A stretch of 64,000 bases of DNA from Nocardia yamanashiensis NBRC 100130 (GTDB lineage: Bacteria; Actinomycetota; Actinomycetes; Mycobacteriales; Mycobacteriaceae), in NCBI RefSeq assembly GCF_001613325.1, contig NZ_BDCD01000037.1, positions 1 to 64,000 on the forward strand. The letters are read 5' to 3'. Position numbers and translations under genes: made by a program. Position 1 is the first letter of the stretch, and every line of letters begins with the position of its first letter. The notes beneath the pieces were generated by a model. It was not told the DNA's origin. It did not search any database and saw only the letters and a list, made by a program, of their open reading frames with translations. Positions 8,400 through 16,864 of this stretch are shown here, in pieces.

Positions 8400-9758
8400 A
8401 TGGCACTTCCCCTGCTCGCGCCCGGCCCCCGCGCCACGATTCCCACCGCCCCGGGCGCACTGCCGCTGCTCGGCCACAGCCTCGCCCTGCTCCGGGATCC
8501 CTTGGCGCTCTTGCGATCCCTGCCCGAGCACGGTGAGGTGGTGCGGCTGCGGCTGGGCGGCAATTCCTGCTATGTGGCGTGCACACCGGAGAGCACGCAC
8601 GAATTGCTGCACGAACCGCGGGCTTTCGACAAGGGCGGCTTCTTCTACAGCCGCCTGCGGGAGCTGACCGGCGACAATGTCGGCACCTGCCCGCATGCCG
8701 TGCACGCCGCGCAGCGCCGGCAGGTGCAGCCGATCTTCCACAAGCACCGCATGCCCGGCTACGCCCGCACCATGGTGGAGCAGACCGCCGCGGTCACCGA
8801 CGGGTGGTCGGACGGTATGGAGATCGACGCCTTCCGCGACATGCTGCGCATCGGCGCGCGATGCGCTGCCGCGCTGGTCTTCGGCGTCACGCTCGCCCCG
8901 GCGGTGCTGGACCGCACCATCACCGATATCACGCATTACGTCGAGGGCATTTTCGTCCGCATGTTCCTGCCGCCCGCGCTCACCCGGCTGCCCATGCCGG
9001 TCAACCGGCATTACGACCAGGTCCGGAATCGCCTGCGCGACATGGTCGGTGAGCTGATCGACGGCTATGTCCGCGACGGCCGCTGCGCCGGTGGCGATCT
9101 GATGGCCGCCCTGCTGGAAGCCGATCCGGCGGCGCGCGAAGCCCGCTCCGAGCATCGCGCGGGCGTGGTGGATCAGCTGACGCTCATGCTGATGGCGGGC
9201 ACCGAATCCAGCGCCACCACGGTTTCCTGGGCGCTGCACGAACTTTCGGCCGATCAGCGCCTGCAGCGCCGGGTGCAGGACGAACTCGACGCCGTCCTCG
9301 GCTCGGAGCTGCCCGCCCATCACCATGTGGACCAATTGCCGCTGCTGGGGCGGGTGCTCACCGAAACCCTTCGCAAATACCCGGCCGCCTGGATTCTGAG
9401 CCGGGTCGCGACCGCCGACACCATGCTGGGCGGTGAACTCGTTCCCGCCGGATCCTCGGTCGCTTACAGCCCCTATCTCATTCATCACCGTCCCGACCTG
9501 TTCCCGGACCCCGAGCGTTTCGAACCCGACCGCTGGCTGCCCGGTCACGGCGTGCCGCGAAAAGCCTTGATCCCCTTCGGTGGCGGCACCCGCAAATGCG
9601 CGGGCGACACCTTCGCCGTCATCGAGGCTACCCTGGTGCTGGCCCGGATTCTCACCCGTTTCTCGGTGCATCCGGTCCCGTCCAGCCCGGTCCGGCTGGT
9701 CGCCGCGGGCGCACTGCAACCCGGCGGCCTGCGCCTGCGCCTGACCGCTCGCGCCTGA
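8400..9758 (+). CDS. Cytochrome P450
   Basis: ATG 8400 follows AGGAGG with a 6-nt gap, giving 452 residues. The family marks are present: an I-helix oxygen-binding motif MAGTESSATT, the K-helix ETLRK (ExxR) and the heme-binding loop FGGGTRKCAG with the axial Cys400. It lies 53 nt after the terpene synthase in the same orientation, so it most likely oxidises the terpene scaffold. No dedicated ferredoxin sits beside it; general ferredoxin/reductase pairs would have to serve it. The N-terminus (RATIPTAPGALPLLGH) is the proline-rich entry of soluble bacterial P450s, and no membrane anchor is seen. Confidence 0.93.
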   Translation: MALPLLAPGPRATIPTAPGALPLLGHSLALLRDPLALLRSLPEHGEVVRLRLGGNSCYVACTPESTHELLHEPRAFDKGGFFYSRLRELTGDNVGTCPHAVHAAQRRQVQPIFHKHRMPGYARTMVEQTAAVTDGWSDGMEIDAFRDMLRIGARCAAALVFGVTLAPAVLDRTITDITHYVEGIFVRMFLPPALTRLPMPVNRHYDQVRNRLRDMVGELIDGYVRDGRCAGGDLMAALLEADPAAREARSEHRAGVVDQLTLMLMAGTESSATTVSWALHELSADQRLQRRVQDELDAVLGSELPAHHHVDQLPLLGRVLTETLRKYPAAWILSRVATADTMLGGELVPAGSSVAYSPYLIHHRPDLFPDPERFEPDRWLPGHGVPRKALIPFGGGTRKCAGDTFAVIEATLVLARILTRFSVHPVPSSPVRLVAAGALQPGGLRLRLTARA

Positions 9759-9822
9759 CGCCCGCTCGGCTCGCGGCGCTCCACGCACTTTCAGAACCCT
9801 CAGTACGAGAAGGGATTTCGCC

Positions 9823-10848
9823 ATGACGACGATGCACGTGCCACCCGCCCCCGCCGCCACCCTGCTCACCGCCGCCCGGGACCGCTGCGAACCCGAACTC
9901 CGCCGCGCCGTCGCCACCCTCCCCGCCCCGCTGCGCCTGATGAGCTCCTACCACTTCGGCTGGTGCGATCCCTCCGGCGCACCGGTGCGAGGGAACGCGG
10001 GCAAATATCTTCGCCCCGCCCTCACCTACGCCGCCGCCCGATCCTGCGGCGCACCAGCCGAATCCGCCACGCCCATCGCCACCGCCCTCGAACTCATCCA
10101 CAACTTCACCCTCATCCACGACGACATAGTCGACGCCGACCCCACCCGCCACGGCCGCGAAACCGTCTGGCGCATCTGGGGAATCCCCAACGCCCTGCTG
10201 CTCGGCGACACCCTTCACGCCCTGGCCATCCAGATCCTGGGCGCCGATCTGCCCACCGCGGTCTCCGCCCCCGCCATCACCCGCCTGGCTTCCGCCGTCA
10301 TCGAGGTCTGCCAGGGCCAATTCGAAGACTGCGCCCTGGAATCCACTCCGCGCGCCGGCCTCACCGACTACGAGCACATGGCCATGGGCAAAACCGGCGC
10401 CCTCATCGGAACCGCCTGCGCCCTGGGCGCCCTGGCCGCCGGCGCCCCCCTCTCCGAACTGGAAGCCCTCGACCGTTTCGGCCGCGACCTCGGCCTCGCC
10501 TTCCAATACACCGACGACCTCCTCGGCATCTGGGGCAACCCCGCCCGCACCGGAAAACCCGTCGGCAACGACCTCGCCCGCCGCAAATTCACCCTCCCCG
10601 TAGCCATCGCCCTCACCGCCCGCACCCCCGCCGCCGTAGAACTGGCCACCTACTACAACTCCGACGCCACCCCCACCCCCGCCGACCTCACCTACCTCAA
10701 ACTCCTCATCGAAGCCTGCGGCGGCAAAACCGGCGCCGAACGCGCCACCCACCGCCGCACCCGCACCGCCCTCCAAGCCCTCCCCACCCACCCCGCCACC
10801 ACCGACCTCCGCACCCTCGCCCAAGCCATGACCCACCGCGACCACTGA
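9823..10848 (+). CDS. Polyprenyl diphosphate synthase, GGPP-synthase type
   Basis: The 341-residue product has the first aspartate-rich motif LIHDDIVDAD (D100, D101, D104) and a second motif YTDDLLGIWG in which the last Asp is Gly (D231-D232-L-L-G235). This variant is common in actinobacterial short-chain prenyl synthases. Other marks are GKYLRPAL near residue 65, MAMGKTGALIGT, and RRKFTLPVAIAL. These enzymes condense IPP with allylic diphosphates to make GPP, FPP or GGPP; with a cyclase and P450 beside it, GGPP supply for a diterpenoid is the simplest reading. AGAAGGGA precedes ATG 9823. Third-position C is unusually dominant here compared with the next gene. Confidence 0.9.
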   Translation: MTTMHVPPAPAATLLTAARDRCEPELRRAVATLPAPLRLMSSYHFGWCDPSGAPVRGNAGKYLRPALTYAAARSCGAPAESATPIATALELIHNFTLIHDDIVDADPTRHGRETVWRIWGIPNALLLGDTLHALAIQILGADLPTAVSAPAITRLASAVIEVCQGQFEDCALESTPRAGLTDYEHMAMGKTGALIGTACALGALAAGAPLSELEALDRFGRDLGLAFQYTDDLLGIWGNPARTGKPVGNDLARRKFTLPVAIALTARTPAAVELATYYNSDATPTPADLTYLKLLIEACGGKTGAERATHRRTRTALQALPTHPATTDLRTLAQAMTHRDH

Positions 10849-10936
10849 CCCCGACCGGCCCCGTACGGCCGGCGGGGCCGACGGCAGGTGAACGGCGCTC
10901 GGACATTTGGTGACATTCCTTGGCTGAGCTGGGGTT

Positions 10937-11680
10937 ATGGGGGAATTGGGGATTCATGAAGCCATTCACGGGACGCTGCTGGCGGTGCGCAGGCAGAACG
11001 AGAATTGCGGGCGGGGGCTTGCGATCCTGTACGGGTCGCCGTTCGCGATGCTCAAGGCGGGGCATCTGCTTCACCATCGGTACAGCCGGACTCGTGAGCG
11101 GACCGAGATCTATGATCCGGCCACCACCAGTTGGATGGGGGCCGCGGCGGGGTATTACCTGCGATTGTTCGGCGGGTTGTATCTGCTCGAAGTCATCGCG
11201 TTGCCGCTGGCGTTGTTGCCCGCTGCCGCTGTCCGCCGGGTCGGACAGCGGCTGGAAGCGCCGGATTCGGTGGCGGGGTTGTTGTTCGAGCGCCTCGCGC
11301 AGGCGAAGGTGCTGGGGCAGTTCCGTACCGATGCGGTCGCCATTGTCGCCCTGTACGCGGCGGCCTTCCTCGCGTATGGCGAGCATGCCTGGATGCTGGT
11401 GGCCGCGCTGGGGGGCCGCGCGCTCATAATCTCCCTGTCCGACAACGCCTATCACTACGGCACCGACCTGGCCGCTCCGCTCGACGCCATGAATCTGCGC
11501 ATGCCGCGCGTCATGGAACGGCTGGCCTTGAGCTTCAACCTGCACGGGGTGCACCACCGGCATCCCGGTCTGCACTGGTACGAACTGCGCGACGCGTTCC
11601 ATGCCGAAGGCGGACGCTACGACCTGGGCTGGTTCCCCGCGGTCGCTCGCCAATTGCGCGGCCCCGTCGAGCTACCTTGA
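10937..11680 (+). CDS. Short fatty-acid-desaturase/hydroxylase-like membrane diiron protein
   Basis: Three His boxes of the membrane desaturase/hydroxylase superfamily are visible: HEAIH (H7-H11), HLLHH and LHGVHHRHPGLHW. Hydrophobic segments lie in the middle. An in-frame stop at 10925 fixes the start at or near ATG 10937, so the first His box lies only seven residues from the N-terminus. Family members normally have one or two membrane spans before it, so the protein seems N-terminally shortened; the upstream 88 bases do not encode the missing part in any frame. It follows the prenyl synthase and could hydroxylate or desaturate the terpenoid if active. Only a weak Shine-Dalgarno is seen. 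Third positions here are G-rich, unlike the C-rich neighbour. Confidence 0.65.
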   Translation: MGELGIHEAIHGTLLAVRRQNENCGRGLAILYGSPFAMLKAGHLLHHRYSRTRERTEIYDPATTSWMGAAAGYYLRLFGGLYLLEVIALPLALLPAAAVRRVGQRLEAPDSVAGLLFERLAQAKVLGQFRTDAVAIVALYAAAFLAYGEHAWMLVAALGGRALIISLSDNAYHYGTDLAAPLDAMNLRMPRVMERLALSFNLHGVHHRHPGLHWYELRDAFHAEGGRYDLGWFPAVARQLRGPVELP

Positions 11681-11719
11681 TCATAATGGGGGTCTGAAAC
11701 CGGTCGAGGGAGGCGAATC

Positions 11720-13810
11720 ATGGCTGATGGCAGCGATTCCGGGGACGTGGCGGCGGCCGGAGCGCCGATCAGCGGGCGGTACCAGGGGGCGGGGACCGGT
11801 GGGGCGCAGCAGAGCGTGCTGGAACTGCGGATCGATGTGGATGTGCGTTATTCGCTCGATTCGCCGGTGCTGAACCGGGTGAGCGGGGACTTCTTCCAGC
11901 AGCCGGCCGATGCCGCGGGGACGTCGAACTATCTGGAGTCGTGGATCGTCGACGCGCCGGTGGTGAGCTGGGCGGACGAGCGGGTGACCGTCACGGGGGC
12001 GGTGCGGTACTGGCACCGGGCTTCCAATCCGGCGACGCAGGTGCGGATCACCGTGCCCCGCAGCGGCGGGGTGGTCGGCCCGGCGACGGTCGAATTCGGC
12101 ACCGGCGGAACGGTTTCGGCGACCTATGTGTGCGACTTACGGTCCGATTCCTTCCGGGAAGTCCTGCTCGAACTCGACTACGCCGCCTCGGTGAACGTGG
12201 AACCGCATGTGCCGTCCTACGATACGCACAGCCACCCCAATCGCCCGGCCGACATCAGCCGCCGCACCCTCACCATCGAATCCGCCTACCGCGAGGCGGG
12301 CGCCGCGGTGGCCATCAACCCGGATCGCACCGTAATCGACGACAGCGCTTCGGGTTTCGCCCGCTGGAGCCCGGCCGAACTGCACGACGCCATGGAAACC
12401 GCCTTCAGCCGGTTCCCCAGCGCCTGGCCGTCCTGGAACCTGTGGGGCCTGCAAGCCGGCACCTTCGACGCCCCGTCCGTCGGCGGCGTCATGTTCGACG
12501 CGGCGGCCGGTTTCGGCGGTGCGGGCCGCTCCCCGGACCGCCAGGGTTTCGCGGTCTTCCGCAAGCACAGCTGGTTCGCCGATCTGGTCACCGCCCCGCA
12601 GAACCAGGCGCAGGCCCAAGCCATGCGGCAGTTCCTCTACACCTGGGTGCACGAGGCCGGCCACGCCTTCAACTTCCTGCACTCCTGGGACAAATCCCGC
12701 CCCAACGCCCTGTCCTGGATGAACTACGACTGGAAATACGACCAGCTCAACGGCGCCGACAAGTTCTGGGCCAACTTCCGATTCCGTTTCGACGACCAGG
12801 AATTGGTGCACCTGCGGCACGGCGATCGCGCCGCGGTGATCATGGGCGGCGATCCGTGGGCCTCGGGCGGCCATCTGGAATCCCCGTCCTGGCGCACCGC
12901 CGAAGCCGGACCGGAGCAGCCCCTGGAACTGCTGCTGCGCGCCCAGCCCTACTTCGCGTACATGGAACCGGTCGAGATCGAATTCCGCCTGCGCAATCAG
13001 CTGGCCGAAGCGCAGACCGTGGACGCCCGCCTGGACCCCCGGTACGGCGCCACCACCGTGTTCGTGCTCCGGCCCGACGGCAGCACAGTGCAATTCGATT
13101 CCGTCATGTGCCTCTACGGCGACCCCGAACCCGTGCGACTCGCGCCCGCCGGCGGCGAACCCGGTCCGGACCGCTACAGCGAACTGGTCCCGCTGACCTT
13201 CGGCCGCCGCGGCTTCGTCTTCGATCAGCCCGGCCAGTATCAGGTCCGGGCCGTGTGCGCGAGCGCCACCCAGCAGGCGGTGTCGAACACCCTGGTGGTG
13301 CGCATCGGCCAGCCCGCGACCCCGGAGCTGGATCGTTTCGCCACCGAATTCTTCAGCCGGGAAGTAGGTCTGGCCCTCAGCTTCGGCGGTTCCATGTCCA
13401 CCCATCTCGCCGCCGGCATGGCCGTCCTGACCGAGGCCGCCGAGCGTTTCGCCGCCGAACCGCTCGGCGCCAAGCTCGCCACCACCGTCGCCCGCAGCGT
13501 GGGCCGCGATTTCTTCGGCCGCGAGCTGACCCCGGAGGTGGATCGCATGGTGCGCCGCCACCGCGCCGATCCCGCTGCCGCACTGGCGATCACCGAACCG
13601 GGCCTGCGACAGTTGCGCGCGGCCGGCACCCCTGCCGCCAACCTGCCCTACAACAATCTGGTCGCCCTGCGCGCCGATCTGCACATCCGCAACGGTGATC
13701 CGGAACTGGCCCGCCAGGAACTCACCACCCTCGCCGCGGATCTGGGCGAGCGCGGCGTCAATACCAATGTGCTGGAGGATATCCAGGCCCGGGCGGAGGC
13801 CGTCGACTGA
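11720..13810 (+). CDS. Putative metzincin-like zinc metallopeptidase, uncharacterised
   Basis: This 696-residue protein (ATG 11720, GGGAGGCG upstream) carries HEAGHAFNFLH at residues 311-321. That is HExxH plus a third His six residues on, the metzincin zinc site, but with Asn where the family usually has Gly. SWMNY follows (Met334), resembling the metzincin Met-turn. The spacing between zinc motif and Met-turn is unusually short. The flanks look beta-rich before (residues 20-180) and after (~395-530, Ig-like), ending in a helical region. There is no signal peptide, which is odd for a metzincin. It is the last co-directional gene after the terpenoid genes, 39 nt downstream of the desaturase-like gene. 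Substrate and role are unknown. Confidence 0.6.
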   Translation: MADGSDSGDVAAAGAPISGRYQGAGTGGAQQSVLELRIDVDVRYSLDSPVLNRVSGDFFQQPADAAGTSNYLESWIVDAPVVSWADERVTVTGAVRYWHRASNPATQVRITVPRSGGVVGPATVEFGTGGTVSATYVCDLRSDSFREVLLELDYAASVNVEPHVPSYDTHSHPNRPADISRRTLTIESAYREAGAAVAINPDRTVIDDSASGFARWSPAELHDAMETAFSRFPSAWPSWNLWGLQAGTFDAPSVGGVMFDAAAGFGGAGRSPDRQGFAVFRKHSWFADLVTAPQNQAQAQAMRQFLYTWVHEAGHAFNFLHSWDKSRPNALSWMNYDWKYDQLNGADKFWANFRFRFDDQELVHLRHGDRAAVIMGGDPWASGGHLESPSWRTAEAGPEQPLELLLRAQPYFAYMEPVEIEFRLRNQLAEAQTVDARLDPRYGATTVFVLRPDGSTVQFDSVMCLYGDPEPVRLAPAGGEPGPDRYSELVPLTFGRRGFVFDQPGQYQVRAVCASATQQAVSNTLVVRIGQPATPELDRFATEFFSREVGLALSFGGSMSTHLAAGMAVLTEAAERFAAEPLGAKLATTVARSVGRDFFGRELTPEVDRMVRRHRADPAAALAITEPGLRQLRAAGTPAANLPYNNLVALRADLHIRNGDPELARQELTTLAADLGERGVNTNVLEDIQARAEAVD

Positions 13811-13908
13811 AACCTTCCCTTTCGCAATCTGCGATCGGTTCGATTCGCCTTGCCTCTTGCGCGATGCGGGGTGCCGTATGGCAGGGTGGGCGCGGATAGT
13901 TCGTTAGC

Positions 13909-15507
13909 GTGCGGAAGGTTCTCGATTTGGATCTGCGTTTGGGCCACACCAGGTTTCGCCGCATCCGGATCGCCGCCTTCGCCCTACTGCTCGGCGCGGG
14001 TCTGGCCGGCACCCCCGCGCCCGCGCACGCCGCCGACGGCCCGGATCCCTATCTCGATCAACTCGCGGAGCAAGCGGACACCCCGGTACTGCAATGGGAC
14101 GACTGCGCCGACGGCTTCCAGTGCGCGCGCGCCCGCGTCCCGCTGAACTACCACGAACCGCACGCCGACCAGATCGACCTGGCGGTCATCAAACTCCCGG
14201 CGAGCGATCCGGCCGCCCGCATCGGCACCCTGTTCGTGAACTTCGGCGGCCCCGGCGCTTCCGGCGTGGACCGGCTGCGCGAACGCGCCCGCTGGCCCTT
14301 CCTCTTCTCCGACGAACTGCGCGCCCGCTTCGACATCGTCTCCTGGGACCCGCGTTCGGTCGCCGGCAGCGCGCCCACCCGCTGCTTCCCGAACACCGAG
14401 GAACAGCTGGCGTTCCTCGGCTCCATCCCGGACATGCCCGTCGACCCCGCCGGGGAAGCCGAATTCTTCGCCCGCAATCGGGAACTCGCCGACCGCTGCG
14501 CCCAGCTCGCCGGACCGATCCTGCACCACGCCTCGACCGCCAATACCGCCCGCGATCTGGACCTGCTGCGCCGCGCGGTCGGCGATGCGCGGCTCACCTA
14601 TCACGGCATCTCCTACGGCACCCAGGTCGGCGCGACCTACGCCAATATGTTCCCCGGCCGCGTCCGCGCCATGGCCTTCGACGGCTCCATGGATTTCGAA
14701 GGCAGCGCGAACGGCCATGCGGGACAGGGCGATACCCTGCCCCTGGATGCCCGCCAGGATGTCGCCACCGGCATCGCCCAGACCTTCGACGCCTTCCTGA
14801 AACAGTGCGCCGCCGCCGGTGACAAATGCGCCTTCGCCGCCGGTGACCCCGCCCTGAAGTGGAAGGTGATCACCGAACGCGCCCGCCTGGCGCCCATCCG
14901 CCTGGACGGGCAGCCCTACACCTACTCCGCCATCGTCAATGCGGCGGCGGAACTTTCCCGCCCCGCCGCCTATCCGGACCTGGCGGTGCTGTTGCAGGCG
15001 CTGTTCGACGCGGGCACCCGGCTGCCCGGCGTCCTGCCCATCGCCGGCGGCGAGAAATACACGGGCAATCGCACCGAGGCGTTCTACACCATCCAATGCA
15101 GTGACAGCGCCGTCCCCACCGATCTCGCCGCCTACAGCCGCGCCGCGGTCACCGAGGATCAGCGGGTGCCGTACTTCGGCCGGATCGGCGTCTTCGACAC
15201 CATGGCCTGCGCGTTCTGGCAGGGGCACGACGCCGACCGCTATACCGGTCCGTGGAATCGCCGCACGGCCGCGCCGATCCTGGTGCTGAACAGCCGATTC
15301 GATCCGGCGACCCCGCTGGCCGGTGCGCGCGCGGGCGCGGCCCAGCTCGCCGAGGCCCGGGTGGTGGTGATCGAGGGCGCGGGCCACAGCAGCATGTACG
15401 TGCCGAGCGCCTGCGCCGAACGGGTGAAGCGCGATTACCTGTTCTCCGCGCAACTGCCCGCCGCGGACACCACCTGCCCCATCGACGGTTCGCCGTTCGG
15501 GCAGTGA
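13909..15507 (+). CDS. Secreted alpha/beta-hydrolase, tripeptidyl-aminopeptidase-like (S33 type)
   Basis: GTG 13909 lies 6 nt after a TAGTTC -10-like hexamer, consistent with a leaderless mRNA. The 532-residue product begins with a basic n-region and hydrophobic core ending AHA, a likely Sec signal cleaved near residue 43. The catalytic triad is readable: Ser235 in GISYGTQVG, Asp465 in RFDPATP and His493 in GAGHSSM. An oxyanion motif NFGGPGASG sits near residue 112. The C-terminal cap with paired Cys matches the secreted tripeptidyl aminopeptidases (SlpD/TAP) of actinomycetes, which trim peptides outside the cell. Exact specificity is not predictable. Confidence 0.85.
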   Translation: MRKVLDLDLRLGHTRFRRIRIAAFALLLGAGLAGTPAPAHAADGPDPYLDQLAEQADTPVLQWDDCADGFQCARARVPLNYHEPHADQIDLAVIKLPASDPAARIGTLFVNFGGPGASGVDRLRERARWPFLFSDELRARFDIVSWDPRSVAGSAPTRCFPNTEEQLAFLGSIPDMPVDPAGEAEFFARNRELADRCAQLAGPILHHASTANTARDLDLLRRAVGDARLTYHGISYGTQVGATYANMFPGRVRAMAFDGSMDFEGSANGHAGQGDTLPLDARQDVATGIAQTFDAFLKQCAAAGDKCAFAAGDPALKWKVITERARLAPIRLDGQPYTYSAIVNAAAELSRPAAYPDLAVLLQALFDAGTRLPGVLPIAGGEKYTGNRTEAFYTIQCSDSAVPTDLAAYSRAAVTEDQRVPYFGRIGVFDTMACAFWQGHDADRYTGPWNRRTAAPILVLNSRFDPATPLAGARAGAAQLAEARVVVIEGAGHSSMYVPSACAERVKRDYLFSAQLPAADTTCPIDGSPFGQ

Positions 15508-15577
15508 GCAACTCCACGGCGACCACCCCGGAGTTGGGGTCATGATCTCGGCCGCGCATTCCGTAGGGTGATCGTTC

Positions 15578-16864
15578 GTGGTCGAGGCGCGGTCGGTGGA
15601 GGTTGCACGCTCGAGATCGACGCTGCCGGTGCTCGCCGCCGGCGCCGTGCTCGCGGTGACGCTGCTGTTCACCACGGTCGACCCCTGGCTCGAGAAGGCC
15701 GGCATCCTCGCCGGCGGACTCGACGCGCTGATCTACCGCGAAGGCGCGTGGCGGATCCTGCACGGGCAGTCGCTGTACACCGACCTCACCGTCGGCGGGC
15801 TGCTGTACACGTACACGCCGTTCTCGGCCATCGCGTTCATTCCGTCGGTCGGGGTGCCGGCGGCGTGGGTGGCGCATACCGCGCTGCTGGCGAATCTGGG
15901 TGTGCTGTACGGAATCGTGCTGCTGTGCTGGCGCATGCTCGGATACCGGCTCACTCCACGGCTCGCGGTGATCAGCGGCTTGCTCGCCTTGATCTGCACG
16001 TTCATGGAGCCGGTGCGCACCACGCTGTTCTACGGCCAGATCAATCTGGTGTTGCTGCTGCTGGTGCTGTGGGATTTCGCGCGGGCCGAGGGGAGTGCGC
16101 TGCGGGGGATCGGGACGGGCCTGTCGGCGGGGATCAAGCTGGTGCCCGGGTTCTTCATCGTGCAGTTTCTCGCACTGCGGCAATGGCGTTCGGCGGTCAC
16201 GGCGCTCGCGGTGTTCGTCGGTACGGTCGCGCTGGCGTGGATCGTGCTGCCCGATGATTCGCGGCGGTATTGGCTGTCCACGTTCTTCCAATCCGATCGC
16301 ATCGCCGACGATACGGCTCCGGCCAATCAATCGATCCGGGGCGTGCTCGCCCACCTGACCGCCGGGGCCGCACCGCTGTGGCTGTGGGCGGTGCTGTCGG
16401 GAATGGTTGCGCTGGTGAGCTTCTGGCTCACGATCCGCCTGTACCGGTGCGGTGAGATCCTGCTGTCCGCGACCATCGCCGGGATGACCGCGTGCGCGGT
16501 GTCGCCGTTCTCGTGGGGGCATCACTGGGTGTGGTTCGTGCCCTTGTTCGTTCATCTCGCGCACCGCGCGCAGGCCCGCCCGGTGTGGTGGGCGGCGGCG
16601 GGCGCGCTGTTCGTGTCCACCGGCGCGTGGGCGTACCAGTGGACCGAAACCTATGCCTCGGTGGGCATTTTCCTGCTGCCGAAGCCCTGGCATTCCGAGC
16701 CCGTCCTGGAGAACGCCTACATGCTGGTGTACGCGGCGACGCTGGCCTACGGGCTGGCGATCGCGCTCAATGGCAGCAGTGCTCCGGGCGCAGCCGGCAG
16801 TAACACGACGCCTCGATCGGCACGTCCGCCACGGCGGCGGCGAGTTTCAGCTGCTGCGCGATGA
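15578..16864 (+). CDS. GT87-type polyprenyl-phosphate-mannose-dependent mannosyltransferase
   Basis: This is a 428-residue polytopic membrane protein with roughly ten hydrophobic segments. An acidic/aromatic pattern sits after the first span (GGLDALIYREGAW), with conserved loops FYGQINLVLL and SPFSWGHHWVW. These are features of the GT87 (DUF2029) alpha-mannosyltransferases that extend lipomannan and arabinomannan in mycolata, using decaprenyl-phosphomannose on the outer face of the membrane. GTG 15578 lies 8 nt after TAGGGT, again a leaderless layout. The last ~30 codons (a basic Arg/Ser tail) overlap the 3' end of the convergent TPR gene by 98 nt, so this tail is probably dispensable. Confidence 0.85.
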   Translation: MVEARSVEVARSRSTLPVLAAGAVLAVTLLFTTVDPWLEKAGILAGGLDALIYREGAWRILHGQSLYTDLTVGGLLYTYTPFSAIAFIPSVGVPAAWVAHTALLANLGVLYGIVLLCWRMLGYRLTPRLAVISGLLALICTFMEPVRTTLFYGQINLVLLLLVLWDFARAEGSALRGIGTGLSAGIKLVPGFFIVQFLALRQWRSAVTALAVFVGTVALAWIVLPDDSRRYWLSTFFQSDRIADDTAPANQSIRGVLAHLTAGAAPLWLWAVLSGMVALVSFWLTIRLYRCGEILLSATIAGMTACAVSPFSWGHHWVWFVPLFVHLAHRAQARPVWWAAAGALFVSTGAWAYQWTETYASVGIFLLPKPWHSEPVLENAYMLVYAATLAYGLAIALNGSSAPGAAGSNTTPRSARPPRRRRVSAAAR

